A stretch of 64,000 nt of DNA from Mesaphorura yosii (Eukaryota; Arthropoda; Collembola; Poduromorpha; Tullbergiidae). The notes under the pieces are model-generated. The model saw nothing but the letters and a program-made list of their open reading frames with translations, was not told the origin of the DNA and did not search any database. This document shows, in pieces, positions 1 through 15,756 of this stretch (positions are counted from its first letter, which is position 1; each line of letters opens with the position of its first letter). Location of the stretch: NCBI GenBank assembly GCA_009869945.1, contig WIXG01000187.1:91920-155919 (forward strand). The letters run 5' to 3'. Both the position numbers and the translations under genes were made by a program.

Positions 1-1455
1 TGTTGGGCAAGGGCAATGGAAATTAACATTGAAAAAATTAAAAATCATCTCGTCATTTCGCACTCGTCGGGGTTCATTTTGACGTCAATTTCTAATTGAA
101 AACTCACTTTCTCTTTCTCATTAAATGATTATGAGGTGTGTGGTCTACCAAAATACGATTCGAAACCATTAATTTCCTCATTTTTCAAGATTCTGACTTG
201 ATATGCATAATTGGCTACTGTGTGCAAGGTGCAATCGTGCAATTTAGAGTTCGCATCATAAAAGGCTATAAAAATGCCACTGGAAATAGAAAATTGCAAA
301 ATGGCGCAAAGCAATCATTACCGATACTGTTGCGCGAACGGTCTCATCGTTGCGGTACAGTTGTGCAGAAGGCTCACAGGTTAATTAATTTAGCAATTTA
401 GCTCTACTTGACACACGCGTTAAAGTACACACACGAATTACAAACTTCGATCACACTCCACTGACTCCACAAGATTCAAGTCACAGTCTCAAATCTCAAG
501 TCAAGCACATGTTTTTGTTTTTAGAGTGGTCCTGCATTCTAGCACAAGATCGTAAAGCAATTCCACGAACGGTAATTAATTGTTGAACTTTATTTAGAAC
601 AGGGACAGTTGTTGATGAATTTGAAGGATAAGTGCAAGCCGAAGCTGAGGCAGTGGCAGGGCCGAATTCCATGCCTCTGTCTATGATTTATGATTCCAAG
701 AGTAAATTTAGAAATTAAGTCACTCGAGTTCCATCGGGATTAGATAACATTGGCAGAAAGGCCCACAATGTATCACTCGAGATTGCTAAATGGCAAATAT
801 GCCCATCCTTCTGGATATGCCTGAATTTATAACAGATTAGCAGTCAAGAGTCAAGTGACATGTGAGAATTGAGTCATCTTCCCTGACAGGCCGACATGAC
901 ATGTTAACACTTAACATGTTGAATCACTCAATCACTTTGCAATATGTTCAAGGGGGAGGGTGCAACTTTATTGCATTGCCTGGAATTCAGACTCTGGACC
1001 CTGCACCACATGACAAGATGGCATTCCCTTCCATATCACAATTTCCAGAAGGTTGGACTTGCGATGCGACGAGCTCAGACGTGTTTGCAAATAAAATGAC
1101 ATAATTCGCGGCCCGCACAATTGCTAATTGTATACTCTAATTGCTTTGCTGGATGCACTCTCCAAAAATGCAAATCATGCTCAACTCAGGTTTGCCACTT
1201 TAGAAATTAGAAATGTCTTGACTAGGTGCTGCATTGGCTGTGGACTTTGACCAGCGCACGAACGCAAAGTCACGTAGTGAATACTATTAAAATTAAGTAT
1301 TTATGAAAGTCCTTGAAAAACACATGATTCGCGCATGAGTACGAGTTTGAGTAATCGAATTGTCTTCGAATTGAGCACCCAAAACCCTCAAAGTGTCCCT
1401 TCGTCCATTCGTCAAGTCAGGCAGTCAAAGAAAAGAAACTCGTGATTTGACTTAC
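1..1455. other. No recognised gene; probably intron of the left-edge gene
   Basis: AT-rich sequence with only short chance ORFs. It lies downstream, on the minus strand, of the donor at 1455-1454, so it is most simply intron of the left-edge gene. I could not place a further exon here. Confidence 0.4.
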
Positions 1456-4400
1456 ATGACCATCGCCGAGTTCTTCATGATGCGTCCACATGGCCCAAAT
1501 TGCTGAATGGGTGACGGAGCATTCAATGACCTGGTTCGCCTGCAGAGACAAAAACAAAAACAAATGTAATTAGAGCAACCGTTTAACATTGAGCTTAAGA
1601 CGTACGCAATGCCATCGAAATACTGCTTAAGAAATCATTTTATCATACTCACACACTGTGGCAAAGGAATTGCTGATTGCTCATCGTTCATTCACATTTT
1701 ATTGCTAATTTATTTTACGACTATGCTAATTAGCGATCATGCCATAAAATTCGCAACTCATAGCGACATAAGAGCGAAGATCAGCACTCAACAAGAAGAC
1801 GTGAAGACATGAAGACATCACACCACTCGGTAAAATATGAATCAGGTCATTTCCTCCTTGGTTTATTGTTTATTGTAGCAAGCAACGTCCAACGTGTCAT
1901 TAAGTAATTGCACGCAGGGCAGAATATTTGGGCATTAGGCTGGGAAATCGATACAGGAAATCAGCATCAATACATAAAGCACAAGCACGAGATTCATTTT
2001 TATGAATGAAATCCGCAAATCCACAAACCACAATTGAGATAACCTTTGCCTTTGCTTTGCTCAATCGCAGCCGCTGTTGGCACGGTCGCTCAATTGATAA
2101 CGATAGTGCATTTATCAATGAAATAGAAAACCGTCAATTGAGTGAATTGTCAATTGAAATGCGTTGCGTTCGTTGGAATGACTCGACATTTTTAGCAACT
2201 TTTTATCTTGTAGGAAGAGGAAGTTGTAAATAGTAAATTGTAAATAGCAATAGTCAAATTGACAACGTGTCTCTTGTCGCGTCGATCGTGTGCTGCGTGT
2301 AAATCTTAAATTCATACATTGAACTTGAAGCAAGGCACAAGGACAAAATGCAGAAGCGCAATGGATAATTCGCAATCGTGATCAGAAGCACGGCTGGATA
2401 AAGATGAAAGATTCAACGTATCACAGAGAGTATTGCGAAGCGTTCGTGGCTGGACACGCGCCATATGTTCAAATGCTAAATGCTAATGAGAGTTTATGTG
2501 TCCGACAACCAAAGCGAAGCAATCAAGGCTCAATACCTTGTTTTGCTGTTGTGATTGCGATTACTCGACTCAATCTCGTTCCTCACTGTCAAGGCCGCTT
2601 AGCGCAAAAGCTAAAGCGGCTTGGTCAACAGTTAGCAAATGGCAATGACAGTCAAATCTCGGCCACACAAACGACGATTACGATAACTTTATGCAAATCA
2701 CGTCTGCCTGCATATCTTCTGTCATACGGTCGATGAGTGGCAACGTCGTGGTCGTGATTGATTGATTGATTACATATTACAGCGACTATTCTATCGACTA
2801 TCGACCAACTTCCGTTTCCTGCTCGCTCAACTTTTCTTTCTTTAAGCAGTAATTAATTTTAAAGCTACAACTCTTACGGCCAAGTTCCAGAACGACTTCT
2901 TCGCTCGTACAGCGAGTCGTCTTCAGACGACGACGACGAAGCTGAGCTCGAGCTCGCTGTCGAAGATGCTGACAGAAGGCTGTCATCGTCCAGACTGGTC
3001 GCGGGGTCAGTCAGTAGGTTGCTCACACTGGTGCTGACGTTGGTACCGCTGCTCGTTTCGGAGTACTCACGACTTCCACGTGGATGGATCCAAAGCTTTT
3101 TTCGGAAGATGGTCTCGAGTTGTGTCGGCTCTTTCCCATTCGCAGCACTGCCGCTCCCGCCGCCAAGCCAAGATTCTAACACCATTTTGCTGAGACCTCG
3201 GTTTCTGTTCTGATCGTTCTGGCTTGGAACTTGCTAAATGTGTTGTCTGCAGTTGCAGTGTCCGTCAGTCAGTTAAAAGACGATGTAAGGTCCATAAGGC
3301 AAACGCAATGAAATTGCGGAGTCTTTCGTTCAGATTATTGCTTTGAGACTTGCGACGTAAGACTGCCGACGTGCCGACTTGTGGTTTTGGTGGCAGATGC
3401 AGGCTCGTGGCTTCGTAAGTACGCGTTCGTGTACGTGCGATGCGGTAATGTGAGAACAAAAGTGTCCAAGTTCTCACCCGCTCTCATAAACACATGTACT
3501 CCACGTACTTAATGAGCTTAACTCGATTTTAATTAATGGCTATCACTTATTTCGCTTATTGCGCTTATTTCGCGGTAAAGAATAGAAATCCCAACCTAGA
3601 GCCAGTGCACTCCTCCTTGACCAGGCCACAGGTTGCAAGTTCTGCAAGCGTAGCAAAGGGGCAATCGCAATTCTATTATTACTCGAGCTAAACACGCAAC
3701 CTGAACCTGAATCTAGTTCAAACGAACAAAACAAGTGACAAAAGAAAGAGAAAAGTGGGTCAGCTAGACCTGTGGCACAATTCTTCGTTATTTTCGATGC
3801 ATTACGAAAGAAATTGATTGATTTCGGCGAATGAAACGATACCGCGTAATCTGATTTTATAGTAACGAAAAATTTCGCAGACTCTTGTTGGCTTTGTTTG
3901 CTTCTATGCTGTTCTGTCAACACGAAATTGACAAAAGTCATCAACTTTCAGTTTTTATGATGGATGAGCTTGAGTTTGAGTTGTTTTGAATTCGCTGAAC
4001 TCGTTGAGTTTGCTCTTCGTCTCGGTCTCAGTGATGCCGATGCTCTGGTCCCAACTTTCTATTCTTGTTTGCTGTTTTGTCTCGAATGCTAATTATAGTC
4101 TAAAGTCCAAATCTTGACTTATGCCTGCGTCTGCGTTGCGTTCTTGGTCGCGGAGAGCTTCACGTATCTACGTTCACGCCGACGCCGAGATTTTCAGAAT
4201 GACGCACAGCACAAAGCGAACGGAGAAGACAGAAGAGAAACTTCCACTCCGTCCGTCAAATAAACGAAATACGAAAATCACAACAGAATCACGATAATCA
4301 TGAATCTTCGCAGTAGCTTCGAGCTGAGCGTGGAAAAGGTCTCACGTTATTCTGCTGGACCACCTGATAAATCGGTCTGTCCAGTAAAATGCAAACAACT

Positions 4401-5933
4401 CGACTAGTGATTAGGACTCGAGTTGAATTGCCTATTTATGTACAACAACCTGACCTGTCCTGTCAGCTATTGCCATTGCCTATCGTTCACGTTGCATGGC
4501 TTGGCAGCTTGGGCTCGCGTTACTAAACAACTAAACTAAACAGTAGTGCAATGGCAATAAAGAAGAACCTTTCCCTGTTTCCCTCTGAGTTTCGTTTAGC
4601 TTCAGCTTTAGCACGGCATAACATAACTCATATCATAAGGATAACTTCAATCCTTTAGCTTTGCTTGACGGAGTCGTCTCGTCTTGTCATTCGTTGCGGT
4701 GCCGTATCTCAATCGCTTCGCAATTCGCAGTACAACATTGACATCGAATCCACCGTATGACAAAACATTGATATTAGATAGCACTTTAGCGTTTACCAGA
4801 GCAGCACAGTGCAAACTCGCGGTTAGCTTTACTAGCTTGCGCAACGGCAACGCAGCGTCAGCGTAGTAGAAATGGTCAAAAATCCCAGGCGTCACTTTAT
4901 TAAGTATGCACGCGCAAGGTCGTTAGCTGTTAGCAATTAAATACAAAAGCCAAGGCACACACATGCCGCCGCGCTGCAGAGTTTAGCAAAGCCAGTGCCG
5001 GTGTTTGGAATTTACTGGACACAAGCGCACACGTTTGATGCGAATTCTTACCGTGCATTCTCGTCGTTGGCTGGATTTCCATCGCTGCATCCGTCAATCA
5101 GCAGCAGCCAGTAGCAATGAAAGAGAGAAAAATAGAGAAAACAGCATGAAATCCCAAAGCATAGAATTTGCAAATTGTATTTATTCTAAGAATTCTACAA
5201 CCACAAGAACCAGAGGGAAACCCCAAATCGACCCGGAGTCCGACACCAGGAATCCAATCACCGAGGCGTGATTCGCGAAAGCAGAATTACCATATTACTG
5301 GTTTGAGGTAAAAGTAGTATGAGTTGATTACATGACCCACGGGTCTGGAAACAGAACTTTACAACAAAAAGTGGAAGTGTTGATATTAAAATATGAATGA
5401 CGCGTTGCTTGCTAAATTCCCAAATTCCATGTAAAGTGAAGACTTGTCCGACAAGTCACATTATTTGCGATCTCAGTTCAACTGCCACTGCGGTCTGGAT
5501 TGGACAAAAGATTAGGCAGTCAGTCCAAACCGGTTCACGCATCAGAAATGTAAACACCGTTTGAATTCTGATTGGCCCACTTGCCCATCGTAAGTTTCAG
5601 ATTAACTACTAGATTGAGAGGGGCTGCTGCTTACCTGAACGTAAGTCGTTTATCATCCGCACAGGCTCCGGGAGCAGCACCAATTTTGCAAGCTACCAGT
5701 GGCGGATTTCTCGACCCAGAAGATGACTGAACCTGACCGTGCCCATGGCCAGGGCCTTGTGGATCATTTCCATGATGGTGGCGATTTGGACCAGAAGGAG
5801 GCTTGTGCTCCACGACTGTTGGCAAACCGGAGCTGGACGAGGCTGAACTCATGACCATTGGAGTGCTGTATTGATTATCTTGACTATCGACCGACGCTGA
5901 GGATTCCGCGGATGAGGATCTTTGCTGCTCCAT
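1456..5933 (-). CDS. Unidentified gene, 5' part, with two alternative first coding exons (continues off the left edge)
   Basis: I do not recognise the product. Three exons can be supported. First exon 1a is 5933-5635: the ATG sits in a good context (GCCGCG before it), it encodes about 99 Ser-, Gly- and His-rich residues, and it ends at a GTAAGC donor in phase 2. First exon 1b is 3185-2878: it starts at an ATG, encodes 102 residues ending in an acidic poly-Ser stretch, and ends at a GTAAGA donor, also phase 2. The shared exon is 1539-1456, with a long T-rich tract plus TCTCTGCAG acceptor and a GTAAGT donor. It is 84 nt, phase 2 to 2, and encodes a segment containing RTRSLNAPSP and QFGPCGRIMKNSAMVM. 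Both first exons join it in frame. RxRxS-type sites suggest a kinase- or 14-3-3-regulated protein, which is inference. The remaining exons must lie left of the window. Confidence 0.5.
1540..2877. other. Intron sequence between shared exon and exon 1b; short GATT microsatellite
   Basis: No coding exon seen. A short (GATT)n run lies at about 2756-2771. The ORFs here have no splice context and no recognisable similarity. Confidence 0.4.
3186..5634. other. No recognised gene between the two alternative first exons
   Basis: Probably 5' flank or promoter of exon 1b and, at the same time, intron for transcripts that start at exon 1a. I see nothing else supportable. Confidence 0.35.
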
Positions 5934-6971
5934 CGCGGCTGATTTGGATTTGTGATCACAACACAAATGATGCTCCAACTCCAACAATACAACCGATACT
6001 GCTGATTGTCGCGTTTCGATTCACCAGAGAAAAGAAAGTTGGAAACGGAATGTAATTGTACTTGTGATTGACTCGTCGAGATTGAGATTGAGTTGATTGG
6101 CGATTGAGAATAAGAAATTGCGTACTCAGTTAATTGTACGCCATCATAAATCGAATATCACTTGATTTTCATCACTATCATATGCAGGCCCACTTGATTA
6201 GCTTCGCTTTTGTGACTTGACTTGGTCGTAAAACTTCATATCACAACGTGAATAATTGCCAATTGCAATCACGGAATACTCACTCGATGTGCTGTACATA
6301 ATTATGAGTTACGGCGCTTAGTGCTTGTGACTTATGCATGGATGCCAATACGCTTTATTGATTTGACTGATTGTTGACTTGACTTGACCGTTGACCCTCT
6401 TTTGAATTGACTAGCTGTACAGTTGCACGTTGCAGCCATTAAAGAGATATAATTACAGCGTTACACGAGGAAGAGCGAAGGGAAAGAGAAAAAATTTACG
6501 AATTTGCTTCTTAGCCAGATCTCAGGTCACATGGCTCAGGCACGACGGTGGGGCTCACGAACTCTGCGTACGTGCATCCGTGTGTGGCAGTAGTGGCTTG
6601 GCTACTCTCAAGAACCAAGAACAAAGTCCTCTTCTTATCCATCGTTATCTCCATTCGCTCCAGCTTCATCAGCTGAACAACTAGCATTAACATTAACACT
6701 AGTTTTGCTAACATTAGCAAAAAACGTTTCCTATGGTTAAGCCAAGTGTCAGGAAATGACGCATAATTGTTTACAAAGCCCCAAGTTTAATCAATTCGGT
6801 CCAAGAACCCGAGGCATGAATTCTTGCTGTATTCAGCTGCTAACTTCACGCAATCGCAAATCCCAACCGGTTCGGATGCTAAATTGGAAGCATGCTGTTC
6901 TGAATAGGACACCTTTGGACTACCACTTCAAAATTACATTTGCAAGTTGCAATCTGCATTCACCCGTCGGC
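5934..6971. other. Intergenic; likely 5' flank of exon 1a
   Basis: No exon supported. The region lies between the exon 1a ATG on the minus strand and the small plus-strand ORF at 6972. Confidence 0.35.
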
Positions 6972-7238
6972 ATGGGTCAAGTAATCTCCAGCGCAGTCCA
7001 CATTACGTTGATGGTGCTCACCGTCCTCCTAATTATCCAAGGAGTCGTGCACACCTACGATATAAATTCGACCCAATTCGTCCCATGCGTCGGGTTCATC
7101 TTTGGCGTCGTTTTTCTGGTGTGTGTGCTCAGTGCTGCCTGGAATGGATGTGGAGGTTGTGGAAGTTGGAACGGGAACCCGAAACGAGGCGCAGTCGGTG
7201 GAAATCCAAGCAAGGAAAACACGAAGGTATTCCGATAG
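6972..7238 (+). CDS. Putative small two-transmembrane protein, 88 aa
   Basis: The reading frame starts MGQVISS and encodes two hydrophobic segments, about residues 8-29 and 39-60. A Gly/Cys-rich stretch follows (GCGGCGSW) and then a basic polar tail. Third codon positions are rich in C and G compared with the AT-rich surroundings, which favours real coding. The Met-Gly start could allow N-myristoylation, but this is speculative. A possible donor (AAG|GTATTC) falls near the end, so the 3' end may differ. I recognise no family. An overlapping antisense ORF (7029-7268) is less protein-like. The gene could also be a chance ORF. Confidence 0.33.
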   Translation: MGQVISSAVHITLMVLTVLLIIQGVVHTYDINSTQFVPCVGFIFGVVFLVCVLSAAWNGCGGCGSWNGNPKRGAVGGNPSKENTKVFR

Positions 7239-7239
7239 C

Positions 7240-9534
7240 GACTCCAGAAAACTCACGACCAGGCCCACGACGCCAGGAGACGCTACCCGCCGGGATTGGC
7301 GAATTATAACGTACTTGTAGCTATATTCATGTCAAAATTAAAGGCGTAGAGACCTTCGCTAGTATTTATCCTGTCGGTATGATTAAATCAAAATTTACAT
7401 TATTTTAATTCGTGCCATTTATATTAGGACATGCGAGCAGTTAATTTTAGAATCACATCGTTTTCGCTGCGCACAAGAATGACGTACATTTGTCAGGATA
7501 ACGATTTGGAATATCAGGAAAGTGAAATCATGTGTGTGCCTCATTTTGTAATTAGCTGAAGATGATTCTCGAGGTTGGTTGTGCTTTGAATTTCAATGAG
7601 TTTCTCCCAAATCATTCTACGAGACGAGACGTGTGATCAGGCAAATATTTCATTATGCTCGCTCAAATTATTGTCACTGCGCCGGAGTAATTGGCTATTG
7701 GCATTAGTCTTTCGTGATGTGAAATGTATTCTCGTGCATGATTCCGAAACTACAAACTACGCTGCAATTCGAATTATGGAAATGATTTGTTACTGCTGAC
7801 GCTGACTGCCGAGGATCATCAAGCTTTAAACTGTAAGCTGAGGACGCATTATTCAGTTTTTATCTCAGATCATAGCAGACAAATTTGTCGAGCGTTGTAC
7901 GTGTGCAAACGTTCTCCTCGGGTTCTAAAAACTAGCAGGCATTTCAAATTAAGTTAAATAGTCTTAATTTCCGGTTTTGATTCGTGTCCAGTTTAAAGTC
8001 CAGCTGTGATAAAATATAAAGGCTACGTTACGTGTTGTGCTTTAATTTCGACACGCGGCGTCTAAAGAGCGTGTCCATAAGTGTCAGCGAGTCGTGGCCG
8101 TGACTCTTGTCAACTTGTCAGTGTCGTGTCTATGTGTCATGCGCGTCTTTGTCTTGTCAGCTTGCAGCAGCAATAAAAATCTCTCTCCCAGCTGCATTAA
8201 TGTAGTTAAGTTTGATTTTATTCGTTTTATTGCTTTCGAGAAGTGCATGAGTCAGCATTCCGTCTTTCAGTCAATAAAGAGTCAATAATAGTTCCAACGC
8301 CAATCCGGCATTATAAGTGCAATAATAATACAAAGAAGTTGTGAAATCGTCGAACCTGAGTCTTATGTGTTTTATCCAAGACAAAGACCGAGATTAGGAA
8401 CATTACGTAACTTTGCATCAACAACGACGTCGACACTTTTGTTGGTGTCTCAATTCAGTCGCTAGCTGAGCCTCGGCTTGGGTCCCCCGTTGCATTGAGC
8501 GGCTGCAAGTCCTTGTTTCTTCTACGGTAAGTTCGGTTCTACAGTGCGGTCTTATCTTTCGCGTGCAATAGACGTAGAAACGAATTCTCCGGCTGGTTTC
8601 GGAGTAAAACCGAAACTCCAAGTTTTGTTTTGTGCATGTGCGCCTGCTCTCCTGCTGTGTTTTGCGAATATTCGCGAGCTCAGCTGAGCAAGCAAAAGTG
8701 ACTGTCAGTGATTCGACGTCCTGAAATCAGCAAAATGCACGCGAAAAGTTAATTAATTGGCAAGTTCGAATTCGTAAGTTCTGTTCATGTCCATTACTAA
8801 TTTATGCTTACGTGTACAGTTGCAATATTGCCTTAATCTTAACTTCTTGCTCTTTCATAGAATTTTAGCAAAGCGTGATTGCATGCACAAAAATTGGAAC
8901 AATTGGCGTCTTTTCTTAGAAGAACAACCAGGAAGTTGGTGCTGCTGACAGCGACAGCGACACTACGTCAGATCTGACAAAAGAGCATACGGATTCACTT
9001 CGCGGATCTGAATGCTTGAGTCTTAATTGAATTACACAACGGAAAACAGTGAGGATCCTGGAGATAACTGGGTAAGATGAGAAAGTTTTTGCTAAAAGAT
9101 TGCAGCTGGCAAGTGGCCGTGGCGCCGCGAGGCAAGGTTTTGTGACAATAGTCTAGAAGTCAAGGCTGGATTGTTTTATTGTTTAGTTTAGACTTGCATT
9201 AAGGCTAGGCACGACCTATGACTGCGTCTGGTCTGCTGTCCACAAGATGAACTTGTGATTTCGTTCAAACATTTGATTGTCACTGTTTACTAACATGTCT
9301 GAGGTTATGCAAATAACCTGCACGTGAATTTAATCCTGACGCTGTACATTCACTTATCATGTGCATTTGCATACAGGTGAGACTGCTGGTGGAGACAGAG
9401 TTCAGAGATCTTCGCGAGTTCACTTCAGCCAATTCAGCTTTCAGTGGCTACAATTGGACAACGCAGTTAATTGGATGTAGTTTCACATTGTTGTTTGTTT
9501 TGGGGATCATTCGTATCCGCGAGCATAATTCAAG
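7240..9534. other. Intergenic and probable 5' UTR of XPR1
   Basis: No coding gene is supported. Non-coding leader exons of XPR1 are likely here because its initiator ATG is immediately followed by a short 69-nt coding exon, but their limits cannot be read from the sequence alone. Confidence 0.4.
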
Positions 9535-12059
9535 ATGAAGTTTGCGGAGCATCTACAGGCTCACATAACACCAGAATGGAGGAAGCAGTACATCAACTAC
9601 GAAGTAAGGCCCCGATTCGAGGGACCAGCACCAGGGCGAAGTTTAATAATTCTTCCGCAATTGTTTGGAACAGGAAATGAAAGACATGCTGTACCACGCA
9701 GTTGAACAGCATCCGTCGCCCGAAGTGGTTGAAAATGAGGTCTCTGAAAGATACTACGCGCAGTTTGATGAAGTATGGTTTCAGTATTGCGAAAAGGAGC
9801 TTATCAAAATCAACACTTTTTATAATGGTAAGAATTACACGCGGGTCGCGGACTTACTTGCAAAATCATATCAAGTCTTGATACCGTCGCTTTTGGTTGT
9901 TATTAAGAAAAATTGTCGGAAGCCACTCGAAAGTACGTCAATTTGCGCACCGATCTGGAAACAATTCGGGCGCAGGAGGAAGGCAGTCAAAGTGGGGGCA
10001 TGTTGAGTGGAATCAGAAAGCGGAGGGACAAGGCAGTTCAGTTCTTCGGAGGACGACGGGAACCAATTCGTAAATCTCAAGACTTGAAGTTGGCATTCAG
10101 CGAATTCTACCTGAGCCTGATTTTACTGCAAAACTATCAAAACTTAAACTACACTGGATTTCGTAAGATTCTCAAGAAACACGACAAACTTCTGCAAACA
10201 CCGACTGGAGCCCAGTGGAAGGAGGACAAGGTCGACTCTGCAGCTTTCCACACAAATAAAGACATTGACAAACTAATTCATGAGACTGAAGCAAGTGTCA
10301 CGAATGAGTTGGAAGGTGGAAACCGTCCAAAGGCAATGAAACGCTTGCGAGTGCCTCCACTTGGCGATCATCAGAATCCGTGGACCACTTTCAAGGTAGT
10401 GATCATAAGTTGTTAATTATACTTCGACGTTTATTTTTAGGCGAAGCTGAAGGCGATTAAAATGCTTTTATGCCTTTCAATTTCCCCTTTCCAGGTTGGA
10501 TTATTCTCAGGGGCTTTCATTGTGCTAGCAATTACGGTGATTTTGACAGGTATTTTCACTTTTGGCATGATTTTTTAAGTGGAAATGCGCAGTATGATGT
10601 AAATCCCTCTTTGACTCCTCTGTTTCTAGCTATATTTCATCAAGGCACGAGAGATGACTGGAGAATCGTCTTCCGACTTTATCGAGGCCCTTGTCTTCTT
10701 GTGATTTTTATCTTCTTCATGGGAATAAATGTATACGGCTGGCGAACGTCCGGAGTTAACCACGTCCTCATTTTCGAACTGGACCCAAGAAATCATTTAT
10801 CCGAGCAACACCTGATTGAGATGTCCGCCATATTTGGCGTGGTCTGGACACTGAGCGTCTTGAGCTTCCTGTACTCGAAATCTTTGAGTATTCCACCGTA
10901 CGCGAATCCGCTGGCTCTCATTGTACTGCTGATACTTTTCATGATCAATCCTTCGAAAACGTTTCGTCATGAAGCGAGATTTTGGGTGCTGCGAACTTTG
11001 GTAATGTTAAATTCAACCACGCCTTTAACAAGCTGCGCCTATAATCTTACTTCCATTCCAGGGTCGAATCGTAATAGCTCCATTCGTTCACGTCGGTTTT
11101 GCCGATTTCTGGCTGGCTGACCAACTGAACAGTTTAGTTCCTGCACTCTTGGACTTTCAGTACATTGTCTGCTTTTACATCAGCACGGGGGGCGATTTAA
11201 GCGAAAATGCAAATGTTGATGTAAACACGTGCGTCAGTAAAACAGGACTCCTCGCATTGGTGGCCCGACCAATTGTTGCTGTACTTCCGGCATACTTTCG
11301 TTTCATGCAATGCTTGAGGCGGTACCGAGACAGTAAAGAAGCGTTTCCACATCTGGTCAACGCTGGAAAGTATTCAACAACTTTCTTTGTTGTGCTCTTC
11401 TCGACACTGAATTTAAGTTATCGTGGTAAGAAGTTTGCCTGCTTCCGAAGATGACAATTCTCCTGAAACATATTGAATTTCACCCATTTTCAGAGAAGCA
11501 TGACGGAATGGAGTGGAACATATTTTTCTTCCTCTGGATTGGAGCATCGCTAGTTTCGACAATTTACGCGTACATTTGGGACGTGAAGATGGATTGGGGC
11601 CTTTTCGATCGCAATGCAGGCGACAACACTTTCCTGCGCGAAGAAATTGTCTACTCGACCATGTTCTACTACTATTTCGCAATTGTCGAAGATTTGGTCC
11701 TGAGATTTGGATGGGTGCTCTCGTTGTCACTGACGGAAATGGGCTACCTTCACGGTGACCTGATGGTCAGCATACTGGCACCACTGGAAGTCTTTCGAAG
11801 ATTCGTATGGAATTACTTTCGACTGGAAAACGAACACCTGAACAATTGCGGCCAGTTCCGTGCTGTTCGTGACATTAGCGTGGCTCCGCTGGACGCGTCG
11901 GACCAAACACAGATAATCAAGATGATGGACGAGCCTGACGGAGTGACAAGGAATCATAAAATCAAGAGGAAAGGCACAGCCACGAAATCGAGCAAGAAAA
12001 GCACCCTAGAGCACCGAGTCCTCTTAGAAGGCGATACCACTGATGATCCAGATAACTAA
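9535..12059 (+). CDS. Xpr1: XPR1-type phosphate exporter (SPX and EXS domains), 688 aa
   Basis: The family exports inorganic phosphate across the plasma membrane and senses inositol pyrophosphates through its SPX domain. I join seven exons: 9535-9603, 9674-9827, 9908-10395, 10495-10549, 10630-11000, 11062-11425 and 11494-12059. All phases agree and give 689 codons, close to the roughly 696 residues of vertebrate XPR1. The N-terminal SPX domain (about 1-230) carries the family motifs [20 protein letters not shown] and KILKKHDK. Hydrophobic segments follow from about residue 238. The EXS part shows [38 protein letters not shown] and [17 protein letters not shown]. The tail is basic and then acidic. 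A polyadenylation signal lies 132 nt past the stop. Introns are 61-99 bp. Nothing is missing or broken. Confidence 0.95.
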
Positions 12060-13151
12060 TCGTAAATTCAAGTTACCGTTATAAATCATCTAACAGTATC
12101 GTAAAACCTAACCTTAGTTGTAGGTAGCTGAAGCTAGTCAATAAGTTTGTACATACGTAGCATTAACGTGGGCTCTTTGCCATTGTGGCAAATAAAAACT
12201 CTAAAACCATTGTTAAACGCATAAAGGCATAAAATTGCCTACATATCTCCTCAAATAAGTTTGATTTCACGTGCCACGCGCCTCGCCGAATTTCCAACCA
12301 AATTCATATGTTCCATATGTTGTGATTTGCCATTTGCGCAAGCCAGGAAGGCGAGGAGACAATGAACCAACGGTATTGGTGATTCGGATTCCACATTCCG
12401 CTGCCTGGCCTGCTGCGAGGTAGGTGAATTCGAGTTTTTTGCTGCCAGTGCGTTAGCAGCCGACAGCCGAGCAGCTCCACCAACGATTCAATTGAGGTAG
12501 TACACGAATGGATAGCGGACACAAAGCGAACTCTGCCAAGCTGAATACTAAATTCTGTACGCTGTGCTAAAGCTGATGCTAAATGCTAAAAGGATAAGGA
12601 AAATCAGTTTGGGAGTTGAATTATGATTTGGCAGTTCGAAAAGGAGTCGTACTCGACACTCGAGAAAGCCGACACAGCAGCAAGCAGCCAGCCAGCAGCA
12701 GCGCAGACAGACGACCAGCTTTACATTTACTACGTACAGTTTTACGTCTGTTGAGTAATCAAGTCACAGGCAGTCAAATTCTCGATGCGAGTGCGATAGA
12801 AAAGTACACTCATTCAGTTCGGTAAAGCAGCGTGACGTGGCGACGTTCTAATTTATAAAATATTGCGAATAGCGAAAATAACATCGTAATTAAACCTAAC
12901 TACTATTCAAGTTTGTGTGGAATCTAATCAACAGCGTCCAGTTCACGACGGGAAGATAATTTTAGCTCACAATTTTATTCATTTGTGCGGAAATCTTAAA
13001 GCTAACCAGCAAGTGAAGAAACCGACTACGAGGAACACCGTAGTTGAGGATCGGCTTCGCAATCAAGATCTTTACCAAAGAGGAGGAACGAGAACCGACC
13101 ATTTTCTAAATTATTAACTTAAGTAGATTTCAGATTTTTTAAATCAGCGAG
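12060..13151. other. XPR1 3' UTR and Arf1 5' flank/leader
   Basis: Holds the XPR1 3' UTR to about 12.2 kb, then the promoter and 5' UTR of the Arf gene. ORFs at 12616-12825 and 12917-13117 look like chance. Confidence 0.5.
12191..12196 (+). promoter_or_regulatory. Polyadenylation signal AATAAA of XPR1
   Basis: A canonical AATAAA hexamer 132 nt after the XPR1 stop codon, on the same strand. Confidence 0.6.
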
Positions 13152-15499
<2,348 letters not shown>

Positions 15500-15642
15500 C
15501 TTTGCTCTACCTAAGAAAAGGAATGAAACAACAAGAAAAAATTGAAAATTCGAAACAAAAGGTTTTGGGTAAGACAAAAACAAAAATTAAATCTTACCGT
15601 AAGTAAGTTGCATCGTGCTGGTGATGTTTCTTTGTATTGTAA

Positions 15643-15648
15643 AATAAA
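15643..15648 (+). promoter_or_regulatory. Polyadenylation signal AATAAA of Arf1
   Basis: A canonical AATAAA about 145 nt after the Arf1 stop codon. Confidence 0.6.
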
Positions 15649-15756
15649 TGGAATATTCTATTCATCTCTTTAAGCTAGGCTACACGTACACACGAATTGT
15701 TACTATTCATCATGTAATCTGTAACTAAACTATGTTTAAATCTCTAGAAATCTAAC

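Noticed and set aside
2404..2736. 110-codon plus-strand ORF
   Set aside because: Lies in the intron of a minus-strand gene, with no recognisable motif and no codon bias.
3543..3944. 133-codon minus-strand ORF near the left-edge gene
   Set aside because: No splice sites fit the phase-2 pattern of the gene, and composition is unlike its exons.
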